Shown: positions 17,557 to 26,891, counted from the stretch's first letter. The stretch: 64,000 nt of DNA from an uncultured Draconibacterium sp. (GCF_963675065.1 NZ_OY775906.1:2210001-2274000); one strand, 5' to 3'. Notes: a model not told the origin generated them from the letters alone. Translations and numbers: made by a program.

Positions 17557-18444
17557 ATGAAATCAATAAAGAAGGAACAAATTAGCCAGGAGGTTTTCGA
17601 CCTTTATGATGACTATGCACACAATCGAATCGATCGCAGAAAATTTGTTGAACGACTTTCGGCCTATGCCGTTGGAGGATTAACCGTCTCATCGCTCATG
17701 AGTTTTATTATGCCGAACTACCAGGATAAAATTCAGATTAAAGCAGATGATTCGCGACTGAAAACAGAAACGATTGAATACCAATCGCCCAAAGGTGGAG
17801 GTAAAATCAGTGGTCAATTGTCGAGACCCGCAGGAAACTCAAAAAAACTCCCTGGAATTGTGGTTGTGCACGAGAACCGTGGTTTGAATCCACATATTGC
17901 TGATGTTGGACGGCGTGCAGCACTGGCAGGCTTTATATCGGTTTCGCCCGATGCGCTTAGCCCGCTGGGTGGTTATCCGGGAAACGACGACGATGGCCGG
18001 ACAATGCAACGTGAGCGTGACAGAGATGAAATGTTGCAGGACTTTATTGCTGCTTTCGAAACCCTGAAAGCACACCCGGAGTGTAATGGTAACATAGGTG
18101 TGGTTGGATTCTGTTTTGGCGGCTGGATATCGAATATGATGGCAGTTGAAGTTTCTGATCTAAAAGCAGCTGTTCCATTTTATGGCGGCCAGCCTTCGGA
18201 AGAGCAAACCAAACAAATTGAAGCACCGCTAATGTTGCATTATGCAGAACTGGACACACGTGTAAATGCCGGATGGCCCGATTATGAAGCAGCATTAAAA
18301 AAATACAATAAAGAATATAAAGCCTACATGTACCCGGGCGTGAACCACGGATTTCATAACGACACCACGCCACGATATGATGAAGCTGCGGCAAAACTTG
18401 CCTGGAATCGCACTATCGATTTCTTTAAAGAAAAGCTTGTTTAA
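17557..18444 (+). CDS. Dienelactone hydrolase family protein with Tat-like N-terminus
   Basis: Alpha/beta hydrolase of 295 residues with the dienelactone-hydrolase triad visible: C186 in GFCFGG, D233 and H264 in GVNHGF. The N-terminus is unusual: about 25 acidic residues, then DRRKFVERLSAYAVGG and a hydrophobic run to residue 52, resembling a twin-arginine signal with a long n-region, so it may be exported or anchored. Substrate is unknown; the family hydrolyses lactones and related esters. It appears monocistronic. Confidence 0.85.
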   Translation: MKSIKKEQISQEVFDLYDDYAHNRIDRRKFVERLSAYAVGGLTVSSLMSFIMPNYQDKIQIKADDSRLKTETIEYQSPKGGGKISGQLSRPAGNSKKLPGIVVVHENRGLNPHIADVGRRAALAGFISVSPDALSPLGGYPGNDDDGRTMQRERDRDEMLQDFIAAFETLKAHPECNGNIGVVGFCFGGWISNMMAVEVSDLKAAVPFYGGQPSEEQTKQIEAPLMLHYAELDTRVNAGWPDYEAALKKYNKEYKAYMYPGVNHGFHNDTTPRYDEAAAKLAWNRTIDFFKEKLV

Positions 18445-18472
18445 GAATTTACAGCATCCTCAATTTCCGGCA

Positions 18473-18480
18473 TAATTTTG
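18473..18480 (+). promoter_or_regulatory. Bacteroidota -7 box of GNAT gene
   Basis: TAATTTTG matches TANNTTTG, 22 bp before the ATG. Confidence 0.45.
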
Positions 18481-18502
18481 TTTCTTTACAAAAACACAAA
18501 TT

Positions 18503-19039
18503 ATGTCGGTGATTATTGATGGTAAGAGCTACCAAACTTTTGAAACGTCACGTTTAATTCTTCGTCCGTGCGAGGAAAAAGATTCTAAGTTTATTTATCA
18601 ATTATTAAATTCTGAAAAGTGGTTGCAATACATCGGCGACCGTGGTGTTTATTCGGAAGAAGAAGCCCGTTTGTATATTTGCGAAAAGATGTATCCACAG
18701 CTAAAAAAGGAAGGGTATGGGAACTATGTAGTCATTAGAAAAGCCGACAATGTTAAGATGGGTACTTGCGGACTTTTTGATCGTGAGGGGCTGGAAGGTA
18801 TTGACATCGGTTTTGCCTTTTTGCCTGAATTTGAAGGCCAGGGTTATGCTTTTGAAGCTGCCGAAAAACTTAAGAACGTAGGAATTGAAGAATTTAAAAT
18901 CAATAACATTACTGCCATCACGGCAAAGTACAATTTACGCTCGCAACGGTTACTGGAAAAACTTGGATTGAAATTTACTAAACACGTCACACTTCCAAAT
19001 GATGATGAAGAGATTATGTTTTATCAGTTGAAGGATTGA
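18503..19039 (+). CDS. GNAT family N-acetyltransferase (RimJ/RimL-like)
   Basis: A 178-residue acetyl-CoA-dependent transferase beginning with the RimJ/L-type strand FETSRLILRPCEEKD (13-27). The acetyl-CoA-binding loop region is LPEFEGQGYAFEAAEK (about 112-127), and the C-terminal NLRSQRLLEKLGLKF is typical. Acceptor (ribosomal protein or small amine) cannot be told from sequence. Confidence 0.9.
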   Translation: MSVIIDGKSYQTFETSRLILRPCEEKDSKFIYQLLNSEKWLQYIGDRGVYSEEEARLYICEKMYPQLKKEGYGNYVVIRKADNVKMGTCGLFDREGLEGIDIGFAFLPEFEGQGYAFEAAEKLKNVGIEEFKINNITAITAKYNLRSQRLLEKLGLKFTKHVTLPNDDEEIMFYQLKD

Positions 19040-19084
19040 AAAGGTTGCGAATAGTTCAGACTCACTAAGTCTATTTCAAGTATA

Positions 19085-19172
19085 GCTATTTTATCGTCAT
19101 TTCGAATTTAGTTCGGAATCTGGTTAACTGGAAGATGCTGAAACAAGTTCAGCATGACGTATTAAAATGACA
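19085..19172. repeat. Dispersed repeat, CGTCATTTCGAA type
   Basis: CGTCATTTCGAATTTAGTTCGGAATCTGG followed (from 19130) by GATGCTGAAACAAGTTCAGCATGACG, whose arms GCTGAA/TTCAGC form a hairpin. A related fragment is at 20680-20720. No gene is present. Confidence 0.55.
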
Positions 19173-19185
19173 GCTTTGACATAAG

Positions 19186-20586
19186 CTACTCCTCATCCAA
19201 CTCGACATAAAGTTGTGTTGCTTCAACTTTTGTTACCACTATCTTTTCATCCTTTTCAATAAAACCGGTAACAGCAACAGCATCGTAAACTTCGCCTTCA
19301 ATGTTTATTTTTCCACCCGGGCGTAAAACGGTTTGTGCAATCCCCTTTCTCCCCTTTAATTCAAAAAGTTTGGTTTCAACACTAACAAAACCTTCGTTAA
19401 CATGTTGCACCGTATTTAATGCAAAGTTTTTAAACATTCCGTGTTGCGCTGTAAACATACGTTTCCCGAGGTAAAGCGACAAAATAAAGCCCCCAAAAAT
19501 ACCGATTACAACAGTTGCCATTGCGGTCCCAACACCTTCTATTTGAACACCTTCAAAATCGAAGTTTACATTATTGATCAGGCTCAAAACCAGGCCAACA
19601 AAAACAAACGATATTCCCAAGGCTCCGGCAACTCCAAAGCCCGGAATCACAAATATTTCCACCGCAATAAGTATCAGCCCGACAATAAACAGCGCAATTT
19701 CCCAATGTTCGGCCAAACCTTCGAGGTAAAGCGGCATAAAATACAATACCGCTGCAAGAATCGCAATTCCCAGCGGAAACCCAATTCCCGGCGATTGCAT
19801 CTCAAAATAAATACCGCCTACAATTGCCATGATGAGTAATCCGGAAACCACTGGAAGTACGAGAAAACCGATAATCTTCTCAATAAAAGTTGGCTCGTAT
19901 TCAAACAACTCATAGTCATCTATACCCACCTGTTGAAGCACTTCGTCAACATTTTCGGCTATTCCTTCGCAAAAACCATTTTCCATTGCTTCCGAAGGAG
20001 TGAAGGTAAGCACCTGTCCCGTGTCTGAAACACCTTCAATAAAGATTCGTTCATCAACCATGGCCTCGGCAATTTTCGGATCGCGAAACCAATCTATAAT
20101 CGTATCTCCACTGGCTGTTATCGTTGTATCTTTTCCGTGTGCCTCGGCAGTTGCCCGCATCGTAGATCGCATGTAACTTTGGTATTTATCGGGCATTGCC
20201 GCACCGGTTTGGTTGACCACGGTTGCCGCACCGATACTACCACCAGGGCGCATATATATGCCATCGCAGGCAATGGAAATCAACGCACCTGCCGATGCTG
20301 CGTTATTGTCGACAAACACATAAACCGGCATTTTACTTTGCAGAATTCGCGTACGTATCGAGTCGGCATCAACAACCGTTCCGCCATAGGTATTCATGTG
20401 AATCAGAAATACGTCGGCTTTTACCGAATCAGCTTCTTCAAAAGCCTGGCTAACCTGGCGTCGCGTTGCCGGGGTAATTTCGGATTTGATATTCAGAAGA
20501 AACACTTTTTTCTTGTTGGCCTCCTGTGCAAAAGCAGCTAAAGTGGCGAGTACAAATAACAAAATCCAGAAATTTTTCAGCTTCAT
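19186..20586 (-). CDS. NfeD family membrane-bound serine protease
   Basis: A 466-residue protein from ATG 20586 with signal peptide (1-20), a ClpP-like protease domain (about 25-225), four to five membrane helices (about 235-365) and a C-terminal NfeD OB-fold. The Ser-Lys dyad is visible as S98 in NNAASAG and K134 in MPDKYQS. Such NfeD1a proteins cleave hydrophobic C-termini of partner stomatin-like proteins; no stomatin gene is adjacent here. The 13-residue upstream extension is rejected because it is hydrophobic and precedes a complete signal peptide. Confidence 0.9.
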   Translation of the reverse strand: MKLKNFWILLFVLATLAAFAQEANKKKVFLLNIKSEITPATRRQVSQAFEEADSVKADVFLIHMNTYGGTVVDADSIRTRILQSKMPVYVFVDNNAASAGALISIACDGIYMRPGGSIGAATVVNQTGAAMPDKYQSYMRSTMRATAEAHGKDTTITASGDTIIDWFRDPKIAEAMVDERIFIEGVSDTGQVLTFTPSEAMENGFCEGIAENVDEVLQQVGIDDYELFEYEPTFIEKIIGFLVLPVVSGLLIMAIVGGIYFEMQSPGIGFPLGIAILAAVLYFMPLYLEGLAEHWEIALFIVGLILIAVEIFVIPGFGVAGALGISFVFVGLVLSLINNVNFDFEGVQIEGVGTAMATVVIGIFGGFILSLYLGKRMFTAQHGMFKNFALNTVQHVNEGFVSVETKLFELKGRKGIAQTVLRPGGKINIEGEVYDAVAVTGFIEKDEKIVVTKVEATQLYVELDEE

Positions 20587-20679
20587 GGCAATGATTTTTT
20601 TCAAGTTCCAAAATACAAAAAACAAATTACAAATTATGCTTTACTCTGAAACATTGGTGTCCGATAAGGATTGAGCAGA

Positions 20680-20745
20680 TTTCTCGCTTCGCTCGAAATG
20701 ACAAGGTCCAGATGGTCTTTACTCTGCGCTGCGGTTAAAGAATAT
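20680..20745. repeat. Dispersed repeat fragment, TCGCTTCGCTCGAAATGAC type
   Basis: GATTGAGCAGATTTCTCGCT followed by TCGCTCGAAATGACAAGG is the reverse complement of the element type seen at 19085-19172. It sits in the 232-bp divergent gap between nfeD and purB. Confidence 0.55.
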
Positions 20746-20787
20746 TAAATTCATTCGGTTGCCAAATAGCTAGTCCGCTTAATTTTA

Positions 20788-20795
20788 TAAATTTG
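20788..20795 (+). promoter_or_regulatory. Bacteroidota -7 box of purB
   Basis: TAAATTTG matches TANNTTTG, 23 bp before the ATG. Confidence 0.45.
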
Positions 20796-20818
20796 CAGCT
20801 TAATTCTAAGTAATAATA

Positions 20819-22165
20819 ATGGAACTTAATACATTAACAGCAATTTCGCCGGTAGACGGCAGGTACAGTAACAAAGTAGAAGGGTTGGGAAAATACTTCA
20901 GCGAATTTGCGCTGATTAAATACCGCTTGTTTACTGAGGTAGAATATTTTATCGCCTTGTGCGAGATTCCTTTGCCACAACTTGCTGATATACCGACTGA
21001 CAAATTGGACAAACTTCGTGAGCTTCATAAAAACTTTTCATTGGAAGATGCGCAACGCATAAAAGACATTGAAAGTGTGACCAACCACGATGTAAAAGCT
21101 GTTGAGTATTTTATTAAAGATGAATTTGACAAGCTGGAACTGGGTAAATACAAAGAGTTTATTCACTTTGCGCTTACTTCTCAGGATGCTAACAATACCG
21201 CCATTCCAAAATCGATACAAGATGCTTTGGAAGAGGAATATTACCCGCTGCTTCAGGACCTGATCGAAAAACTGCTTACAATGGCCACTGAATGGAAAGA
21301 TATTCCAATGTTGGCAAAAACGCACGGACAACCGGCGTCGCCAACAAAAGTAGGAAAAGAAATAAAGGTATTTATTGAGCGGATTATGGTGCAGCTGGTT
21401 CAGTTAAAATCAATTGCTATTGATGCCAAATTTGGTGGAGCAACAGGTAACTTTAATGCGCACTACGTTGCTTATCCTGATATTAACTGGGAAGATTTTG
21501 CCAATAAGTTTCTGAAAGACAAACTGGGATTAAACCGTTCGCAGTTCACCACTCAGATTTCGCACTACGATAACCACAGTGCCATTTTTGATGGATTAAA
21601 ACGTATCAACAATATTATTCTCGATCTTGACCGCGACATTTGGAGTTATATTTCGATGAATTACTTCAAGCAGAAAATTAAAAAAGGCGAAGTGGGTTCA
21701 TCAACGATGCCACATAAAGTTAATCCGATCGATTTTGAAAACTCGGAAGGAAACATTGGCATTGCAAATGCAGGTTTTGAGCAGCTGGCACAAAAACTTC
21801 CGGTTTCGCGTTTGCAGCGCGACCTGACCGACTCAACCGTTACCCGTTTTATTGGTGTTCCGTTTGGTCACACTCTAATTGCCATCAAATCAACGTTGAA
21901 AGGCTTGAACAAATTGCTGATCAACACTGCGGCCATCGAAAAAGATCTTGAAAATAACTGGGCAGTTGTTGCCGAGGCCATTCAAACTATTTTACGTCGC
22001 GAGTTTTTCCCAAATCCTTACGAGGCATTGAAAGATTTGACCCGTAAAAACGAGGTGATTGATAAAACAGCCATCCATAATTTTATTGATACGCTCAACG
22101 TTAGTGCTAATGTTAAAGAGGAACTGAAAGCCATCACTCCTCAAAACTATACCGGGATATTTTAA
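20819..22165 (+). CDS. purB: Adenylosuccinate lyase
   Basis: Fumarase-superfamily lyase acting twice in purine synthesis (SAICAR to AICAR and adenylosuccinate to AMP). The 448-residue protein has LTSQDANNTA (about 117), the catalytic-histidine region KTHGQPASPTKVGKE (about 164) and the superfamily signature GSSTMPHKVNPIDFENSE (about 290-307). It resembles the E. coli-type long PurB. An ABC exporter gene follows after 19 bp. Confidence 0.97.
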   Translation: MELNTLTAISPVDGRYSNKVEGLGKYFSEFALIKYRLFTEVEYFIALCEIPLPQLADIPTDKLDKLRELHKNFSLEDAQRIKDIESVTNHDVKAVEYFIKDEFDKLELGKYKEFIHFALTSQDANNTAIPKSIQDALEEEYYPLLQDLIEKLLTMATEWKDIPMLAKTHGQPASPTKVGKEIKVFIERIMVQLVQLKSIAIDAKFGGATGNFNAHYVAYPDINWEDFANKFLKDKLGLNRSQFTTQISHYDNHSAIFDGLKRINNIILDLDRDIWSYISMNYFKQKIKKGEVGSSTMPHKVNPIDFENSEGNIGIANAGFEQLAQKLPVSRLQRDLTDSTVTRFIGVPFGHTLIAIKSTLKGLNKLLINTAAIEKDLENNWAVVAEAIQTILRREFFPNPYEALKDLTRKNEVIDKTAIHNFIDTLNVSANVKEELKAITPQNYTGIF

Positions 22166-22184
22166 ATTCCGCTGATTTCAACAA

Positions 22185-24008
22185 ATGAAAGATTTAATAA
22201 AACTACTTCGTAGATTTTTACCTCCATACAAAAGCAAGGTTATACTCAACTTTGTATTTAACTTTTTGGCAGCCGTTTTTGGAGCCTTTTCCTTCGGGCT
22301 TTTGGCTCCTGTACTCGGAATACTTTTCGAAACCAAAGAATCGGTTCACGAATTGCTGCCATTTGAGTTTTCAGCAAAAGTTATCGAAAACAACCTTTCT
22401 TATTTCATAACCTGGATTATCGACCGTCACGGGCAGTCAAATGCGCTTATTTATATTGGGTTATTTATCGTTGTAATGGTAATGCTGAAAGTGGGTTTCA
22501 CTTACCTTGCCAGCTTTATGATGATCGGAATTCGTAACGGTGTGGTTCGTGACATCCGTAGCAAAATATACCGCAAAATACTCGCCTTGCCACTGGGCTT
22601 TTTCAGCGATGAAAAGAAAGGTGATATAATGGCCCGAATGACTGGTGACGTGCAGGAAATTGAGAATTCGGTGATGAATTCGCTTGATATGCTGTTCAAA
22701 AACCCGATGCTGATTTTCATTTCTCTGGCCTACATGATTTACACCAGCTGGTCGCTCACCATTTTCGTTTTTGTGATGTTGCCGGTTACCGGTTTCCTGA
22801 TTGGCCGTGTGGGAAAAAGCCTTAAAAGACAATCGCGGAAAGGACAAAACAAGCAAGGCGAAATTCTATCGGTAATTGATGAAGATATTACCGGATTGCG
22901 TGTGATTAAAGCTTTTACTGCCGAGAAAAAAGCGATTGACCGTTTCGAGCGCGAAAACGAAAACTACAAGCTGATCATGAACAAACTGATGAGCCGCTAC
23001 TTTTTGGCGCACCCGATGAGCGAATTTCTGGGAACAGCCGTAATCGTTATCGTTTTGTGGTATGGCGGAAACCTTATTTTATCGGGAGAAGCCGGGGCAC
23101 TTAGTCCTCAGCAGTTTATTGTTTATCTCGTGTTCTTTTACAATATTATAAATCCTGCAAAAGCGTTTTCAACTGCACTGTACGCCGTTGAAAAAGGACT
23201 CGCGTCAATGGAGCGGATTGATAAAATACTCGGACAGGAAAACAGCATCAAAAACACCGACAAAGCTCAGCATAAATCGGAGTTTGACGCTTCAATCGAA
23301 TTTCGCGATGTTAGCTTTAAATATGTAAATGATTACGTTTTAAAAGACGTTAACCTTACGGTAAATAAAGGCCAAACAGTTGCTTTGGTTGGAAAATCGG
23401 GCTCTGGCAAAACAACAATGGTTGACTTGCTTCCTCGTTTTTGGGATGTTACTGAAGGTGGAATTTATATTGATGGCGTTGACATCCGCGAATTGAAAAT
23501 GCACGACTTACGTAGCTTAATGGGAAATGTAAACCAGGAAGCTATACTCTTTAACGATACTTTCTTTAACAACATCGCATTTGGAGTTGAAGATGCCACT
23601 GAAGAAGCTGTAATAAACGCGGCGAAGATTGCCAATGCGCACGATTTTATTACGGTAACTGAGAACGGTTATTACACCAACATTGGCGACCGTGGCGATA
23701 AACTTTCGGGCGGACAAAAGCAACGTATTTCTATTGCCCGTGCGATTTTGCGGAATCCACCGATTCTTATTCTCGACGAAGCAACTTCGGCGTTGGATAC
23801 CGAATCGGAAAAACTGGTACAGGAAGCATTGGAAAACCTGATGAAAAACCGCACTTCGTTGGTTATTGCACACCGTTTATCAACAATTAAACACGCCAAT
23901 CTGATTTGTGTATTACACGAAGGTAAAATTGTAGAACAAGGTACACATGAAGAATTAATGGAGCTTGGCGGGCGCTACAAGAAATTACATGGCATGCAGA
24001 TGTTTTAA
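22185..24008 (+). CDS. ABC exporter, MsbA-like half transporter
   Basis: A 607-residue fused exporter: six-helix transmembrane domain (about 15-325) and nucleotide-binding domain (about 365-607). Walker A GKSGSGKTT near 405, signature LSGGQKQRIS near 508, Walker B ILILDEATSALD and the H-loop IAHRLST are intact. It probably acts as a homodimeric lipid or drug flippase in the inner membrane; MsbA role (lipid A flipping) is plausible but not provable from sequence. It lies 19 bp after purB on the same strand. Confidence 0.9.
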   Translation: MKDLIKLLRRFLPPYKSKVILNFVFNFLAAVFGAFSFGLLAPVLGILFETKESVHELLPFEFSAKVIENNLSYFITWIIDRHGQSNALIYIGLFIVVMVMLKVGFTYLASFMMIGIRNGVVRDIRSKIYRKILALPLGFFSDEKKGDIMARMTGDVQEIENSVMNSLDMLFKNPMLIFISLAYMIYTSWSLTIFVFVMLPVTGFLIGRVGKSLKRQSRKGQNKQGEILSVIDEDITGLRVIKAFTAEKKAIDRFERENENYKLIMNKLMSRYFLAHPMSEFLGTAVIVIVLWYGGNLILSGEAGALSPQQFIVYLVFFYNIINPAKAFSTALYAVEKGLASMERIDKILGQENSIKNTDKAQHKSEFDASIEFRDVSFKYVNDYVLKDVNLTVNKGQTVALVGKSGSGKTTMVDLLPRFWDVTEGGIYIDGVDIRELKMHDLRSLMGNVNQEAILFNDTFFNNIAFGVEDATEEAVINAAKIANAHDFITVTENGYYTNIGDRGDKLSGGQKQRISIARAILRNPPILILDEATSALDTESEKLVQEALENLMKNRTSLVIAHRLSTIKHANLICVLHEGKIVEQGTHEELMELGGRYKKLHGMQMF

Positions 24009-24045
24009 ATAAGCGGCGAGCCGCTAGTTTCTAGCTACGAGATGC
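24009..24045. repeat. Repeat word reaching into the lutA-like 3' end
   Basis: GCGGCGAGCCGCTAGTTTCT followed by AGCTACGAG resembles the GCTCGCGGCTCG / CTCGTAGCTAG words at 51390-51520. The convergent gap is only 22 bp, so the repeat supplies the last codons (ASRS) and stop of the minus-strand gene. Confidence 0.45.
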
Positions 24046-24753
24046 CAGAACATCAACCAAATGAATAGTTTTAATGGGTAGTTTCTGTTTTTTAATATAG
24101 GCATCCATATTCATTAGGCACGAAGCTTCGGTAGATACAATATATTCGGCACCGGTTTTTAGTGCATGTTCAACCTTTTGCTCAGTCATTGCCGTTGAAA
24201 TGTTATGGAATTTAGCTGCAAATGTCCCCCCAAAACCACAACAGGTCTCAAGCTTTTCCATTTCAATCAACTCCAAACCTTTTACTGCACTTAATAATTT
24301 CCGGGGCTCTTCTTTAATACCATATTCGCGCAAACCGGCACACGAGTCGTGAAACGTAACTTTATGATTGAAAGTCGCCCCAAGTTCTGTCACCTTTAAA
24401 TGATTCACCAAAAAGTCTGTAAACTCGAACACCTTTTTCCGGATCTCATTCGTCTTTCTGAGCAACTCCTCGTCTTCTTCAAATAACTTGTGGTAATAGT
24501 TGCGAATGAAGCCCGTACAAGAAGCTGAAGGAGCCACAACCATGTTTGCCAATTCAAAATCGTCAAGAAATTTTTTGGCAACAGTTTTTGCCTCTTTCCA
24601 ATACCCGCTGTTAAAAGCCGGTTGCCCGCAACAGGTTTGTTTTGGATTGTATTTCACATCGCACCCCACCTTTTCCAGCAGGCTTACAAAACTTCCTGCC
24701 GTTTCAGGATAAAACTGATCGATAAAACATGGAATAAAGACGTTGATTTGCAT
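24031..24753 (-). CDS. LutA/YkgE-like (Fe-S)-binding protein
   Basis: A 240-residue protein with two cysteine-rich CCG domains: C41-C42-G in TCCGQPAF and C171-C172-G in TCCGFGGTF, matching LutA of the lactate-oxidation complex LutABC and related heterodisulfide-reductase-type subunits. lutB and lutC are not adjacent; the neighbours are an ABC exporter (convergent) and tRNA-Trp. It could work with unlinked partners or as a glycolate/lactate oxidase subunit. The last four residues appear derived from a dispersed repeat. Confidence 0.85.
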   Translation of the reverse strand: MQINVFIPCFIDQFYPETAGSFVSLLEKVGCDVKYNPKQTCCGQPAFNSGYWKEAKTVAKKFLDDFELANMVVAPSASCTGFIRNYYHKLFEEDEELLRKTNEIRKKVFEFTDFLVNHLKVTELGATFNHKVTFHDSCAGLREYGIKEEPRKLLSAVKGLELIEMEKLETCCGFGGTFAAKFHNISTAMTEQKVEHALKTGAEYIVSTEASCLMNMDAYIKKQKLPIKTIHLVDVLASRS

Positions 24754-24828
24754 TGCCTCGAATTTGTGGTGAAAATAACACTTATAAGCTGAAGAATTAA
24801 ATATTTCACCAGGAATTTAATTCAATAA

Positions 24829-24855
24829 AAAAGGCCTTACTAAAGTAAGACCTTT
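24829..24855 (-). terminator. Terminator of tRNA-Trp
   Basis: On the minus strand AAGGTCTTAC and GTAAGGCCTT pair around TTTA, followed by TTTTTT. Confidence 0.7.
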
Positions 24856-24864
24856 GTGCTTTTG

Positions 24865-24937
24865 CACGGGAGGAGAGACTCGAACTCCCGACACCTGGTT
24901 TTGGAGACCAGTGCTCTACCAACTGAGCTACACCCGT
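24865..24937 (-). tRNA. tRNA-Trp (CCA anticodon)
   Basis: A 73-nt cloverleaf: acceptor ACGGGTG/CTCCCGT, D-stem after TAGCTCAGTTGG, anticodon arm CTGGTCTCCAAAACCAG with CCA, T-arm GGGAGTTCGAGTCTCTC, discriminator G as expected for Trp. The 3' CCA is not encoded. Confidence 0.95.
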
Positions 24938-25267
24938 GTTTCATTTTGCGAGTGCAAATATAGTAATTCAATTCAAATTACCTAAGCCGGCGAAAGAAAT
25001 TATTTGAAATACACGAAATCGTTTTGAAAGGAATATTCGTTCTCATTTTATCGCTTGTGATTAAAAGCATCTGAGAAGAATATAAGCATAAAGTTGTACT
25101 AAAATTTTATTGATTTGACCAGTATTAAATGGCAAAAACAGGAATTTTGAAACATAATTTTATAACATATCACTAAAAGCAAACTCAAAAACGCCATATT
25201 TCACTAAAAAAGAGCCAGTTAAAATCTAAGTGAAACAAAAAGTTATCAACAGTTTAGAGCAAAAAAA

Positions 25268-25294
25268 AATCCATCGAAAAACTTCGATGGATTT
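25268..25294 (-). terminator. Terminator of tRNA-Ser
   Basis: On the minus strand AATCCATCGAA pairs with TTCGATGGATT, followed by a run of Ts, directly after the encoded CCA. Confidence 0.85.
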
Positions 25295-25382
25295 TGGCGG
25301 AGAGAGAGGGATTCGAACCCCCGGTACCTCGCGGTACAACGGTTTTCAAGACCGCCGCATTCGACCACTCTGCCATCTCTCC
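25295..25382 (-). tRNA. tRNA-Ser (TGA anticodon), CCA encoded
   Basis: An 88-nt class II tRNA: acceptor GGAGAGA/TCTCTCC with discriminator G, anticodon arm GCGGTCTTGAAAACCGT with TGA, a long variable arm (TACCGCGAGGTA), T-arm GGGGGTTCGAATCCCTC and an encoded CCA. Confidence 0.95.
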
Positions 25383-25666
25383 AGATGCGGTGCAAAAGTA
25401 GATTAATTTTTTAAAGTACAAAACACTTTTTGACAAATATTTCAGAAATTACTTAAAAAAAAAGGGTGTCAGGGTTTGGTTTTTTAAAACATATTTATGA
25501 ATTTAGCTAAAACTTAAAAAAGTTCTCTGAAACGCTTGATTTTACTGAATGTTTGACGAATTTTAACCCTTGAAAAAGTATATAGATTCTGAATATTCGT
25601 TACAAAGTACATAGAACTAAGTTATTTATTTTCAATCACTTAATTAATTATTTAAAATTTTGCCTT

Positions 25667-25939
25667 ATGAACAAAGCTCAATTACTTGATGCGATGGCCG
25701 AAAAAGCAGGCCTTAGTAAAGCTGATGCTAAAAAAGCTCTTGATGCATTTGTAGGTGCTACTACAGACGCACTTAAAGCTGGAGACCGTGTTGCACTTAT
25801 TGGATTCGGTTCTTTCTCTGTTACAGAACGTGGTGCCAGAACTGGTAGAAATCCTCAAACAGGAAAAGAAATTACAATTCCAGCTAAAAAAGTTGTTAAA
25901 TTTAAAGCTGGTGCTGAATTAGCAGATGCTGTATCGTAA
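25667..25939 (+). CDS. HU family DNA-binding protein
   Basis: A 90-residue nucleoid protein: N-terminal dimerisation helices (MNKAQLLDAMAEKAGLSKAD..), the GFGSFSVTERGARTGRNPQTG arm (from residue 46) with the intercalating-loop motif RNPQTG, and a C-terminal helix. It acts as a dimer that bends and compacts DNA. It is followed by a strong terminator, so it is a single-gene unit; the ~280-bp upstream gap is very AT-rich and presumably holds its promoter. Confidence 0.96.
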   Translation: MNKAQLLDAMAEKAGLSKADAKKALDAFVGATTDALKAGDRVALIGFGSFSVTERGARTGRNPQTGKEITIPAKKVVKFKAGAELADAVS

Positions 25940-25968
25940 CGAAATACGAGTAGGTAAAAAAACTGAAT

Positions 25969-25998
25969 AAAGGGAAGCCAAATGCTTCCCTTTTTCTT
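25969..25998 (+). terminator. Terminator of HU gene
   Basis: AAAGGGAAGC (25969-25978) pairs with GCTTCCCTTT (25984-25993), followed by TTCTTTT. Confidence 0.85.
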
Positions 25999-26023
25999 TT
26001 AACAACATCAAACTAGAACGTAT

Positions 26024-26704
26024 ATGGACAAGAAACTGCTTGAATACCTTTCCAGCTACCTTACACCTCAGCGATTGGAGCTTTTTGAAAAAGTAATAAA
26101 TAGGCGCACCAGGCACCTTACTGTTGTTTTGGAAGATATTTATCAGAAACAAAATGCAAGTGCAGTTTTGCGCACCTGCGATTGTTTTGGTATTCAGGAT
26201 GTACATATTATTGAAGACCGCAACGAATTTCAGGTTAACCGCGAAATTGCCATGGGAGCCTCAAAATGGTTGTCGATGCACAAGTACAATAGCAAAGAAC
26301 ATAATGCTCTTGATGCAATACAAACCCTAAAAAAGAAAGGCTACCGCATTGTTGCCACCACCCCGCACAATAACGACCTCGAATTACAGGATTTTGATAT
26401 TGCCAAAGGAAAAACGGCACTGGTATTCGGATCGGAACTACCGGGAATAACAGAAACAATTATGCAGGAAGCCGATGAATTTCTGAAAATCCCGATGTAT
26501 GGTTTTACCGAAAGTTTTAATATATCTGTTTCTGCGGCAATCATATTGCACCATCTTACAATGAAAATGCGAGATAGTAAAGACCTGAACTGGCAATTGA
26601 GTGCTGAAGAAAAGGATGAACTTAAAATGGAATGGATACGAAAAACCTTTAAACGAAGTGAACTAATCGAGAAACGTTATTGGGAGGAGAACAAAAAGAA
26701 ATAG
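26024..26704 (+). CDS. TrmH-like tRNA 2'-O-methyltransferase (SpoU family)
   Basis: A 226-residue SPOUT methyltransferase with motif 1 NASAVLRTCDCFG (about 44-56), motif 2 LVFGSELPGI (about 141-150) and motif 3 MYGFTESFNISVSAA (about 161-175), which form the SAM knot. The basic N-terminal helix region and short C-terminal helix fit TrmH, which makes Gm18 in tRNAs. A second SPOUT enzyme, RlmB, is encoded at 34056. Confidence 0.88.
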   Translation: MDKKLLEYLSSYLTPQRLELFEKVINRRTRHLTVVLEDIYQKQNASAVLRTCDCFGIQDVHIIEDRNEFQVNREIAMGASKWLSMHKYNSKEHNALDAIQTLKKKGYRIVATTPHNNDLELQDFDIAKGKTALVFGSELPGITETIMQEADEFLKIPMYGFTESFNISVSAAIILHHLTMKMRDSKDLNWQLSAEEKDELKMEWIRKTFKRSELIEKRYWEENKKK

Positions 26705-26729
26705 TCACTGGCGTTTAAAAATAGACAGG

Positions 26730-26888
26730 TGATGAATATTCTCGACTATTCTATAATCTAAAAGCTGGCAGAGAATGATGAATTTCGATTAACGATTCTT
26801 GAATTACGATTTTTAGGAAAGCACAAATAATTCGAGTGTAATGTACTTCTTCATTCTTCAATCATCATTCAACATTCATAATTCAATA
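26730..26888. repeat. Degenerate ATTCTTCATTC-type repeat text
   Basis: The gap between trmH and the glycosyltransferase (convergent) contains repeating words: GAATTTCGATTAACGATTCT, TGAATTACGATTTT and CTTCATTCTTCAATCATCAT followed by TCAACATTCATAATTCA. No gene or terminator was identified. Confidence 0.5.
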
Positions 26889-26891
26889 AAA

